Assembly: GCA_001790315.1 (NCBI GenBank)
Contig: MGCE01000175.1
Location: 1-6,502 of the forward strand
From: Candidatus Rokubacteria bacterium RIFCSPLOWO2_02_FULL_72_37
Lineage (GTDB): Bacteria > Methylomirabilota > Methylomirabilia > Rokubacteriales > CSP1-6
Length of the DNA stretch: 6,502 nt
Direction: 5' to 3'
A program made the position numbers and the translations under genes. Every line of letters starts with the position of its first letter. Within the stretch, counting starts at the first letter, position 1. The notes below the pieces were generated by a model. The model was not told where the DNA came from, ran no database searches, and was given only the letters and a program-made list of their open reading frames with translations. Shown piece by piece: positions 1 to 5,638 of this stretch.

Positions 1-1
1 A

Positions 2-133
2 CGCGCTCTGCGTGAGGCCGTCGATCCGTGGGGGCCGGTGGCGCCGGGTCCGTTCGCGCTGATGCGGAAGCTGAAGGACGAGTTCGATCCCGGGCGCGTG
101 CTGAACCCCGGACGCTTCGTCGGAGGGCTCTGA
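2..133 (+). CDS. glcE: Glycolate oxidase FAD-binding subunit GlcE, C-terminal end only (partial at window start)
   Basis: Reading from base 2, 43 codons run open to a TGA at 131-133. The peptide ends with LMRKLKDEFDPGRVLNPGRF, the usual C-terminal signature (LK..FDP..ILNPGR) of FAD-linked oxidases of the GlcD/GlcE family. Because GlcF follows with a 1-nt TGATG overlap, GlcE, the smaller FAD-domain subunit of the membrane-associated GlcDEF complex, is the best assignment; GlcD would end similarly but normally lies one gene further upstream. GlcDEF oxidises glycolate, and in many bacteria D-lactate, to the 2-keto acid. The FAD-binding domain lies outside the window, so only the terminal segment can be judged. 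Confidence 0.8.
   Translation, partial: RALREAVDPWGPVAPGPFALMRKLKDEFDPGRVLNPGRFVGGL
122..127 (+). promoter_or_regulatory. Shine-Dalgarno GGAGGG for glcF
   Basis: GGAGGG ends 5 nt before the ATG at 133. It lies inside the last codons of glcE and decides the glcF start: the frame is open further upstream to an ATG at 28, but that would overlap glcE by more than 100 nt and add residues that do not belong to the family. Confidence 0.6.
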
Positions 134-1362
134 TGGCGGTCGCGGTGGACCTCGAGGCACTGCGGAAGTGCGTCCACTGCGGCATCTGCGTCCCGCAGTG
201 CCCGACGTTCCTGGTGCTGGGCGAGGAGATGGACACGCCCCGGGGGCGCCTCTACCTGATGCGGGCCGTCGCCGAGGGGCGCCTCGGGCTCACCGAGACA
301 GTTGGGCGTCACCTCGACCTGTGCCTCGGCTGCCGCGCGTGCGAGACGGCGTGCCCGTCGGGGGTTCCCTTCGGCTCGCTCCTCGAGGCCACGCGGATCC
401 AGTTCCGCCGCGACGGACCGCGAGCGCGGCACCGGCTCTTCGAGGCCGTGCTCTTCGCCCTGTTCACCGAGCCGCGGCGCCTCGGCGCCGTCTTCGCGGG
501 CGTGCGCTTCTACCGGCGCTCCGGGCTCGGAAGGCTCGTGAGGACGCTGGGGCTGCTCCGGCCGTTCGCGCGCCTGGCGGCCATGGACGCGCTCGTCGCC
601 GACGTGCCGCGTCCCGAGCCCTTGCCGGCCGTGATTCCGGCACGAGGGCGGCGCCGGGCGCGCGTCGGGCTCCTGACGGGCTGTGTCCAGCGCTACCTCT
701 ACCCCGGGGTCAACCGGGACACCGCCGAGCTCCTGGCGCTCGGCGGCTACGAGGTGGTCGTGCCGAGCGCGCAGGGCTGCTGCGGCGCGCTCGATCTGCA
801 CGCCGGGCGTGAGGACGCGTTCAGGGCCCGCGCGCGCGCGCTGGCGGCGGCGTTCCCCGCCGACCTGGATCTCGTCGTGACCAACGCCGCGGGCTGCGGC
901 TCGGCGATGAAGGAGTACGGCCGCTGGCTCACCGAGGCCGCGGACCTCGGGGCCAAGACGCGCGACGTGCTGGAGCTCCTCGCCGAGGCCGAGCTGCCGC
1001 TCGGGCCCCTCGAGCTCACGGTGACCTACCACGACGCCTGCCACCTCGCCCACGGGCAGCGTGTCCGTCAGGAGCCACGGGCGCTGCTCCGGCGCATTCC
1101 CGGACTGCGGCTGGTCGAGCTTCCCGACAGCGACCTCTGCTGCGGGAGCGCGGGCGTGTACAACCTCCTCGAGCCGGCGATCGCGCGCGACCTGCTCGAC
1201 CGGAAGGTCGCGAGCATCGTCGCGACCGGCGCGCGGGTGATCGCGGCGGCGAACCCGGGCTGCCTGCTGCAGATCGCGAGCGGCTGCCGGGCGCGCGGGC
1301 TGGACGTCGAGGTCGTGCATCCGGTAGAGTTGCTCGCGCGCGCGGCGGCGCGCAGCCGATGA
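133..1362 (+). CDS. glcF: Glycolate oxidase iron-sulfur subunit GlcF
   Basis: A 409-residue protein, close to the roughly 407 residues of E. coli GlcF. It is the electron-transfer subunit of GlcDEF, carrying electrons from the flavin subunits towards the quinone pool at the inner face of the membrane. Two ferredoxin-type motifs lie at the N-terminus: C13-x2-C16-x2-C19-x3-C23-P and C64-x2-C67-x2-C70-x3-C74-P, which should bind two [4Fe-4S] clusters. Two CCG (DUF3483-like) domains follow: first C184 (TGCVQ) with C216-C217-G, then H300-D-A-C303-H with C336-C337-G and a late NPGC377. The start is the ATG of the TGATG overlap with glcE, backed by a good Shine-Dalgarno; the TGA at 1360-1362 lies inside ATGA of the next gene. 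No key residue is missing. The related CCG protein LutA lies two genes downstream, but LutA lacks the ferredoxin half, so the two are not confused. Confidence 0.93.
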   Translation: MAVAVDLEALRKCVHCGICVPQCPTFLVLGEEMDTPRGRLYLMRAVAEGRLGLTETVGRHLDLCLGCRACETACPSGVPFGSLLEATRIQFRRDGPRARHRLFEAVLFALFTEPRRLGAVFAGVRFYRRSGLGRLVRTLGLLRPFARLAAMDALVADVPRPEPLPAVIPARGRRRARVGLLTGCVQRYLYPGVNRDTAELLALGGYEVVVPSAQGCCGALDLHAGREDAFRARARALAAAFPADLDLVVTNAAGCGSAMKEYGRWLTEAADLGAKTRDVLELLAEAELPLGPLELTVTYHDACHLAHGQRVRQEPRALLRRIPGLRLVELPDSDLCCGSAGVYNLLEPAIARDLLDRKVASIVATGARVIAAANPGCLLQIASGCRARGLDVEVVHPVELLARAAARSR

Positions 1363-1682
1363 AGATCCGGGTCAGGGACCGCGTCGCGTATCAGCCCGAC
1401 AGGATGGCGAAGATCGCGCTCGCGGCTACCGCGCGCGTCCAGCTCGACCTCTACTGCGTGGCGCCGGGACAGGAGCAGAAGCCGCACACCCACGCCGACC
1501 AGGACAAGGTGTACCTCGTCCTCGAGGGCGAGGGGCGGTTCACCGTGGGCGAGGCGCAGGACCGCCTCCGGTCCGGCGAGGCGATCGTGGCCCCGGCGGG
1601 CACCCCCCACGGACTCGTCAACGACGGCCCGGCGCCGCTGCTCGTCCTGGTGGTCGTGACCCCGCCACCGCCCCACGCATGA
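1359..1682 (+). CDS. Small single-domain cupin protein
   Basis: A 107-residue protein with one complete cupin_2 barrel. Motif 1 is PG-x5-H43-T-H45-x3-D49-x7-G57, and motif 2 is G73-x5-P79-x-G81-x2-H84-x3-N88. H43, H45 and H84 are the expected metal ligands; the usual Glu of motif 1 is replaced by Asp49, which could still bind metal. The segment DKVYLVLEGEGRF is typical of the family. The protein ends in a short Pro-rich tail and has no signal peptide or membrane segment, so it should be cytoplasmic. It overlaps glcF and lutA by 4 nt (ATGA) on both sides, so it is a true operon member between two 2-hydroxy-acid oxidation modules. There is no clear Shine-Dalgarno, which fits coupled translation. 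Substrate and reaction cannot be told; binding, isomerising or sensing a small organic acid is possible but unproven. Confidence 0.85.
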   Translation: MKIRVRDRVAYQPDRMAKIALAATARVQLDLYCVAPGQEQKPHTHADQDKVYLVLEGEGRFTVGEAQDRLRSGEAIVAPAGTPHGLVNDGPAPLLVLVVVTPPPPHA

Positions 1683-2413
1683 ATCGACCACGCCGGGTCT
1701 CGCTGATGATCACGTGCCTCGGGGACGTGTTCTTCCCGGAGATCGGCGTGAGCATGGTGCGTCTGCTGCGCCGCCTCGGAGTCTCGGTGGATTTCCCCGC
1801 GGGTCAGACCTGCTGCGGGATGCCGCTCTTCAACTCGGGCTACCATCGCGAGGCGGCGGCCGTCGCCGCCCGCACGGTCGGCCTGTTCCGCGACGCCGAG
1901 CACGTGGTCGTGCCCTCGGGCTCCTGCGCGTTCATGGTGAAGCACGAGTACCCGGCGCTCATGGGTGACCCGGAGTCGCGGCGCGCCGCGGAGGACCTCG
2001 CGGCGCGCACGTGGGAGCTCTCGCAGTTCCTCGTCCGGGTGCTGGACGTCCGCGAGCTGACGGCCACCGTGAAGGGGCGGGTGACGTATCACGACTCCTG
2101 CCATCTCCTCCGGGGGCTGGGCGAATCGGAGAGCCCCCGCGAGCTCCTGCGGAACCTCAGGGGGGTCGAGCTCGTCGAGCTGCCGGGCGCCGACGAGTGC
2201 TGCGGCTTCGGCGGGTCGTTCGCCGTGCGTTTGCCGGAGGTCTCGGCCGGGATCCTCGAGCGGAAGCTCGCGAACGTCGAGGCGACGGGCGCCTCGTGCG
2301 TCGTCGCGTGCGACGCGGGGTGCCTCATGCAGATGGCGGGCGGCCTGCGGCGCCGCCGCTCGAAGGTGCGGGCGATTCACCTGGCGGAGCTGCTCGGTGG
2401 GGACGGGGCGTGA
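1679..2413 (+). CDS. lutA: Lactate utilization protein LutA (LldE/YkgE family, CCG-domain protein)
   Basis: A 244-residue protein, close to the usual 238-245 of LutA/YkgE. It consists of two CCG domains: the first has C13 (ITCLGD) and C45-C46-G; the second has H138-D-S-C141-H, C174-C175-G-F-G-G and DAGC215. These cysteine sets are known in heterodisulfide-reductase-like and GlcF-like proteins to hold FeS clusters. With LutB and LutC it forms the cytoplasmic LUD-type L-lactate oxidation system that makes pyruvate. The ATG at 1679 sits in an ATGA overlap with the cupin stop and has no Shine-Dalgarno, so translation likely depends on coupling. The stop lies in GTGA shared with lutB. All family cysteines are present, so this subunit looks intact even though its partner LutB is not. 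A role with glycolate rather than lactate cannot be excluded given the adjacent glc genes. Confidence 0.9.
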   Translation: MNRPRRVSLMITCLGDVFFPEIGVSMVRLLRRLGVSVDFPAGQTCCGMPLFNSGYHREAAAVAARTVGLFRDAEHVVVPSGSCAFMVKHEYPALMGDPESRRAAEDLAARTWELSQFLVRVLDVRELTATVKGRVTYHDSCHLLRGLGESESPRELLRNLRGVELVELPGADECCGFGGSFAVRLPEVSAGILERKLANVEATGASCVVACDAGCLMQMAGGLRRRRSKVRAIHLAELLGGDGA

Positions 2414-3207
2414 GCCGGGAGGAGCCGTCCGCGCCGTTCCGCGAGCGCGCCGGCCGCGCCATCCGGGACGCCTTTCTGCAGGAGGCGCTCGCGATCGCGA
2501 CGACCAAGTTCATCGGGCTGCGGCGCGAGGCGTTCGCCGACTTCCCCGAGGGGGAGACGCTCCGCGACCGCGCGCGCGAGATCAAGGAGGCGACGCTTCA
2601 GCGGCTGGACCACCACCTCGAGCGGCTCGTCGAGAGCGTCGAACGGCTCGGCGGCCGCGTGCACTACGCGACGACGCCCGAGGAGGCGCGCGCGATCGTG
2701 CTGGACATCGCACGGCGCACCGGCGCGCGGATGGCCGTGAAGTCGAAGTCGATGGCCTCGGAGGAGATCCACCTGAACGAGGCGCTCGAGGCCGCGGGCG
2801 TCACCCCGGTCGAGACCGACCTCGGCGAGTACATCATCCAGCTCGCGCGCGAGCGCCCCTCGCACATCATCGCGCCGGCGATCCACAAGACGAAGGGGCA
2901 GGTGGCCGCGCTCTTCGCGCGCGAGCTCAAGCGGCAGGTCGCCGCCGATCCGGAGATCCTCACGCAGGTCGCCCGGGGCGAGCTGCGGGAGAAGTTCCTG
3001 CGGGCCGACCTCGGGATCACCGGCGCGAACTTCGCGGTCGCCGAGACCGGCACCGTGGTGCTCGTCACGAACGAAGGCAACGGGCGGATGGTAACCTCGC
3101 TGCCGCGCGTGCACGTCGCCGTCATGGGCGTCGAGAAGGTCGTGCCGTCCATGACCGACCTCATGGTGTTCCTCGCGATCCTCGCCAAGAGCGCGACGGG
3201 GCAGAAG

Positions 3208-3218
3208 CTCTCCGCTGC
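3208..3218 (+). other. Deletion/frameshift junction within lutB
   Basis: The left arm ends with CAG AAG CTC (Gln-Lys-Leu of the conserved ATGQKL) at 3202-3210. The right arm begins in the run TCCGCTGCGG from 3211, whose correct phase is CGC TGC GGC from 3213 (Arg-Cys-Gly of the FeS motif). Phase moves by two retained bases, so a simple deletion would be 3n+1 nt long, roughly 135-150 nt from the usual LutB spacing. The ancestral Leu-Arg-Cys-Ile-Arg-Cys codons would themselves contain two similar CTCCGCTGC-like copies, so short-repeat-mediated loss is plausible; that is inference. Confidence 0.75.
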
Positions 3219-3678
3219 GGCGCCTGCCTCAACGTGTGCCCCGTCTACCGGCGGATCGGCGGTCACGCCTACGGTCACACGTACCCGGGGCCGATCGGCA
3301 TCCTCCTGACCGCGATGCTGAACGGCCCGGCGTCGGTCAAGGATCTCGCGCACGCCTCGTCGCTCTGCGGCGCGTGTGTCGACGCCTGCCCGGTCCGCAT
3401 CGACATCCCGCGGATGCTGATCGGCCTGCGCCGCGAGGTGGACGAGCGTCGGATCGCGCCGTGGCGGGAGCGGATGGCCTTCGCGCTCCTCGGGGCGCTC
3501 CTCGTGCGGCCGGCGCTCTACCGGCTCGCGGTCCGCCTCGGGCGGGTGGCCCTGCGCCCCTTCGCGCGGGACGGCGCCGTGCGAAGCCTGCCGTCGGTCT
3601 TCGGGAACTGGACGCGCGCGCGTGACTTGCCGGTCGTGGCGCGGCGGACCTTCCAGGAGCGATGGGCGGGGCTCGAGC

Positions 3679-3684
3679 GGGAGG
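3679..3684 (+). promoter_or_regulatory. Shine-Dalgarno GGGAGG for lutC
   Basis: GGGAGG ends 7 nt before GTG 3692. It supports the GTG in the GTGA overlap as the lutC start instead of the in-frame ATG at 3662. It also means lutC may be translated to some degree even though ribosomes now leave the broken lutB frame at 3309. Confidence 0.6.
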
Positions 3685-3691
3685 CCCCGCC

Positions 3692-4432
3692 GTGACGACC
3701 AAGGCGGAGTTTCTTGCCCGCATCCGGTCGGAGATGCAGAAGAGGCGTGGTCCGTTCGCCGCGTCGACGGCGCCGCGGCCGGCGAGGCCGCGAGAGGCGG
3801 TGGCGCTGATCCGCCGCGAGATGGCGGAGCGCTGCCCGGAGACGCTCGCGCGCTTTCGCGCGGAGTTCGAGCGGGTCGGCGGCGTCTTCCACCGGGCGGC
3901 CTCGCTGGCGGAGGTGCCGCACCTCGTCGCCGGGATCGCACGCGAGCGCGAGGCGCACCGCCTCGTCGCGTGGCACGCGACGGCGCTCGGCGGTGATCTG
4001 GCGCCCGCCCTCACGGCGCGTGGGCTGGACGTGCTGCCGATGCCGCCCGGCGAACTCGCGGACGCCGGCGAGCGGCAGGCGCTGCGGGCGCGGATCGCGC
4101 AGGCCGACCTCGGCCTCACCGGCGTGGACCTGGCCATCGCCGAGACCGGCACGCTCGTCGTCCGGTCGGGCGCCGGCCGACCGCGCTCCACGTCGCTGCT
4201 GCCGCCGTGCCACGTCGCGGTGTTCGACCGGAGCACGCTCGTCGAGTCACTGGCGCAGGCGAGCGTCTTCCTCGAGGCGTGGCACGAGGCCGCCGCCCCG
4301 GTCGCCGGCGCGGTCATCAGCTTCATCACGGGGCCGAGCCGTACGGCCGACATCGAGCTCACGCTGACGCGCGGCGTGCACGGCCCCAAAGAGGTGCACG
4401 CCGTCTTCGTCGAGTCGGAGGTCCATGGCTGA
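3692..4432 (+). CDS. lutC: Lactate utilization protein LutC (LldG/YkgG family, LUD domain)
   Basis: A 246-residue protein from GTG 3692, close to the roughly 230-240 of LutC/YkgG. It is a single LUD-domain protein, the third member of the LutABC L-lactate oxidation system. Family marks are an N-terminal helix (KAEFLARIRSEM), T143-G-V-D-L-A-I-A-E-T-G-T154, and the C-terminal FITGPSRTADIE at 211-222 followed by GVHGP at 228-232 and KEVHAVFVE. The TGVD..IAETGT stretch is similar to the LUD core of LutB, as expected for related domains. The start is chosen from the GTGA overlap with lutB and a GGGAGG 7 nt upstream; an ATG at 3662 in frame would add ten atypical residues. The end overlaps the DUF2203 gene by 8 nt. 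The gene appears intact, so if lutB is truly dead LutC has lost its normal partner. Confidence 0.9.
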   Translation: MTTKAEFLARIRSEMQKRRGPFAASTAPRPARPREAVALIRREMAERCPETLARFRAEFERVGGVFHRAASLAEVPHLVAGIAREREAHRLVAWHATALGGDLAPALTARGLDVLPMPPGELADAGERQALRARIAQADLGLTGVDLAIAETGTLVVRSGAGRPRSTSLLPPCHVAVFDRSTLVESLAQASVFLEAWHEAAAPVAGAVISFITGPSRTADIELTLTRGVHGPKEVHAVFVESEVHG

Positions 4433-4826
4433 GCGGTACTTCACACCGGACGAGGTCGCCGCGTTGATCCCCGCCCTGTCCGGGGTGATGGAAGGGGTGA
4501 TGCGCGCGCACGCCGAAGCGACGGAAACGCGCGCGCGTCTCGGCGCCGAGCGCGAACGGATCGCCCAGGCCGGCGGTGGAGTGGTGGATCGGGTCGCGTG
4601 GCGCGCGGCGACGGAGCGGATGGCCCGGCTCACCGAGCGTATCCAGGCCGGCCTCGCGGAAATCACCCGCCTCGGCGGCGTTCCGAAGGACCCCGGGCTC
4701 GGCCTCGTCGACTTCCCGTGCCTCCGGCAGGGCCGTGTCGTCAACCTCTGCTGGCGGCACGGCGAGCGCGCCGTGCGCTGGTGGCACGGCCTCGACGAGG
4801 GATACGCGGCGCGGAAGCCCCTCTGA
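4425..4826 (+). CDS. DUF2203 family protein
   Basis: A 133-residue protein that I recognise as DUF2203. It starts RYFTPDEVAALIP and ends with the family hallmark: GVPKDPGLGLVDFP, then LCWRHGE, WWHGLDEGYA and a final RKPL. The middle, about residues 15-75, is rich in Ala, Arg and Glu and is predicted helical, probably a coiled coil with a loop at AQAGGG. C99 (FPC) and C109 (LCW) are present. There is no signal peptide or membrane helix, so it should be cytoplasmic. No biochemical function is established for the family as far as I know. The ATG lies 3 nt after GGAGG, inside the lutC end (8-nt overlap), and the TGA at 4824-4826 is shared with the next gene as TGATG, tying it into the operon. That linkage does not by itself prove a role in lactate or glycolate use. 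Confidence 0.85.
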   Translation: MAERYFTPDEVAALIPALSGVMEGVMRAHAEATETRARLGAERERIAQAGGGVVDRVAWRAATERMARLTERIQAGLAEITRLGGVPKDPGLGLVDFPCLRQGRVVNLCWRHGERAVRWWHGLDEGYAARKPL

Positions 4827-5572
4827 TGCGCTACGCCGCGCTGCTCTTCGACCTCTTCGACACGCTGGTGCGGTTCGACCGGACGCGCATGCCCGAGATC
4901 CGGGTGAATGGCAAGGCCGTGCGCTCCTCCGCCGGAGAGCTCCACGCGTTGCTGCGTGCCCACGTTCCCGGGGTGGGGCTCGCGGCGTGCTACGAGGCGC
5001 TGATGGACAGCTGGCGCGAGGCCGAGCGCCTGCGTGCCATCGATCACCGGGAGGTCGCGGCCCCGGCGCGGTTCGCGTACTTCTTCCGGCGGCTCGGGCT
5101 CGAGGAGGGCGCGCTGCCGCCGGGGCTCGGGCGCGCGCTGATTGACACGCATCGCCGAGCGCTCGGGCGGGCCGCCGAGTTTCCCCCGCATCACGGCCCG
5201 CTGCTCAGGCGTCTGGCGGCGCGCTACCGGCTGGCGGTGGTCTCGAACTTCGACTACACGCCGACCGCGCTCGACATCCTGGAGCGCGCGGGCGTCAGCG
5301 AGCTGTTCGGCGCCATCGTGGTGTCGGACGCGGTCGGCTGGCGCAAGCCACGTCGCGAGATCTTCGACGAGGCCCTGGGGCGCCTCGGCGCCGGGCCCGG
5401 AGACGCGCTCTTCGTCGGGGACCGCGCGGACATCGACGTGGCTGGCGCCCGAGCGGTCGGCATGGACGCGGCGTGGATCAATCCGGGGGCGACCCCGCTG
5501 CCGGCCGCCATTGCGCCGCCGACGTTCGAGATCCGCGACCTCGCCGAGCTGGAGGCCATCCTGAACCCGTGA
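4826..5572 (+). CDS. HAD-superfamily hydrolase (subfamily IA-like), substrate unknown
   Basis: A 248-residue cytoplasmic protein with all four HAD motif regions: motif I FDLFDTLV with nucleophile D9; motif II VVS140-N; motif III WRK174-P; motif IV VGD199-RADID204-VAGA. The 120 or so residues between motifs I and II are helical in character and make a C1 cap, as in phosphoglycolate phosphatase and 2-haloacid dehalogenase. The position two after the nucleophile, normally Asp in phosphatases, is Phe11; L-2-haloacid dehalogenases have Tyr there. Motif IV, on the other hand, looks phosphatase-like. The ATG in TGATG with the DUF2203 gene is the start; the open frame further upstream only shadows that gene. 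The position behind glycolate and lactate genes makes phosphoglycolate phosphatase or haloacid dehalogenase attractive guesses, since both release such acids, but neither is shown. Confidence 0.85.
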   Translation: MRYAALLFDLFDTLVRFDRTRMPEIRVNGKAVRSSAGELHALLRAHVPGVGLAACYEALMDSWREAERLRAIDHREVAAPARFAYFFRRLGLEEGALPPGLGRALIDTHRRALGRAAEFPPHHGPLLRRLAARYRLAVVSNFDYTPTALDILERAGVSELFGAIVVSDAVGWRKPRREIFDEALGRLGAGPGDALFVGDRADIDVAGARAVGMDAAWINPGATPLPAAIAPPTFEIRDLAELEAILNP

Positions 5573-5590
5573 GGGGCGCACCCGTATCTT
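5561..5590 (+). promoter_or_regulatory. Weak candidate sigma70-like promoter for trxB
   Basis: CTGAAC at 5561-5566 and TATCTT at 5585-5590 are separated by 18 nt and match the -35 and -10 consensus at 3 and 4 of 6 positions. The -10 is the most AT-rich spot around the end of the HAD gene. It would place transcription start near 5597. The match is poor and could be chance. Confidence 0.2.
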
Positions 5591-5596
5591 AGGAAA

Positions 5597-5626
5597 AGGA
5601 GGAGCGGGCGGCGTCACGGCCCCCGC
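5597..5626 (+). promoter_or_regulatory. Distant Shine-Dalgarno tract followed by a GC hairpin in the trxB leader
   Basis: AGGAGGA at 5597-5603, within a longer purine tract from 5591, is a perfect Shine-Dalgarno but ends 35 nt before the trxB ATG at 5639. Directly after it, 5604-5608 (GCGGG) pairs with 5622-5626 (CCCGC), and after a bulged C at 5609, 5610-5612 (GGC) pairs with 5619-5621 (GCC), leaving a 6-nt loop GTCACG. If folded, the hairpin would leave 12 unpaired nt between the Shine-Dalgarno and the ATG, near a usable distance. No start codon in the trxB frame lies between 5582 and 5638. No T-run follows, so it is not a standard terminator. Confidence 0.4.
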
Positions 5627-5638
5627 GACAATCAACTC

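Larger units (their letters stand above)
2410..3695 (+). pseudogene. lutB: Lactate utilization protein LutB (LldF), disrupted by internal deletion plus frameshift
   Basis: LutB is the FeS/LUD subunit of the LutABC lactate oxidation complex. The first 267 codons, from GTG 2410 (in a GTGA overlap with lutA), are a normal LUD domain: KSKSM at 111-115, ETDLGEY ending at about 141, TGANFAVAETGT at 204-215 and NEGNGR at 221-226. After GQKL (codon 267, base 3210) the frame turns to nonsense and stops at TGA 3307-3309, giving a 299-residue product with about 32 aberrant residues. The true C-terminal part resumes in another phase at 3213 and runs to TGA 3693-3695: RCGACLNVCPVY, SSLCGACVDACPV, then the usual FGNWTRARDLP tail. 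Between the halves the expected TGP...DGPEEFH...DNGRS...LRC segment is absent in every frame, about 45 codons, with the first Cys of the first FeS motif. Joined, the pieces give about 427 residues against about 475-480 for LutB. It is either a real recent mutation, since the flanks remain well conserved, or an assembly error. Confidence 0.85.

Noticed and set aside
28..132. Upstream extension of the glcF frame to an ATG at 28
   Set aside because: It overlaps the GlcE C-terminal coding sequence, has no family similarity, and a good Shine-Dalgarno points to ATG 133.
3208..3218. Programmed ribosomal frameshift in lutB
   Set aside because: No slippery heptamer is seen, and about 45 conserved codons with one FeS cysteine are absent, so a change of frame alone could not produce normal LutB.
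3662..3691. Earlier ATG start for lutC at 3662
   Set aside because: It would overlap lutB by 34 nt and add ten Gly/Ala-rich residues; GTG 3692 has GGGAGG 7 nt upstream and a GTGA overlap like lutA-lutB.
2664..3941. 425-codon open frame on the minus strand across the lutB junction
   Set aside because: Same GC-driven shadow pattern; its continuity across the junction does not matter since no domain is recognisable in it.
5604..5626. Intrinsic terminator after the HAD gene
   Set aside because: The stem is strong but is followed by GACAATCAACTC rather than a T-run, and it lies next to a Shine-Dalgarno tract; a leader role fits better.
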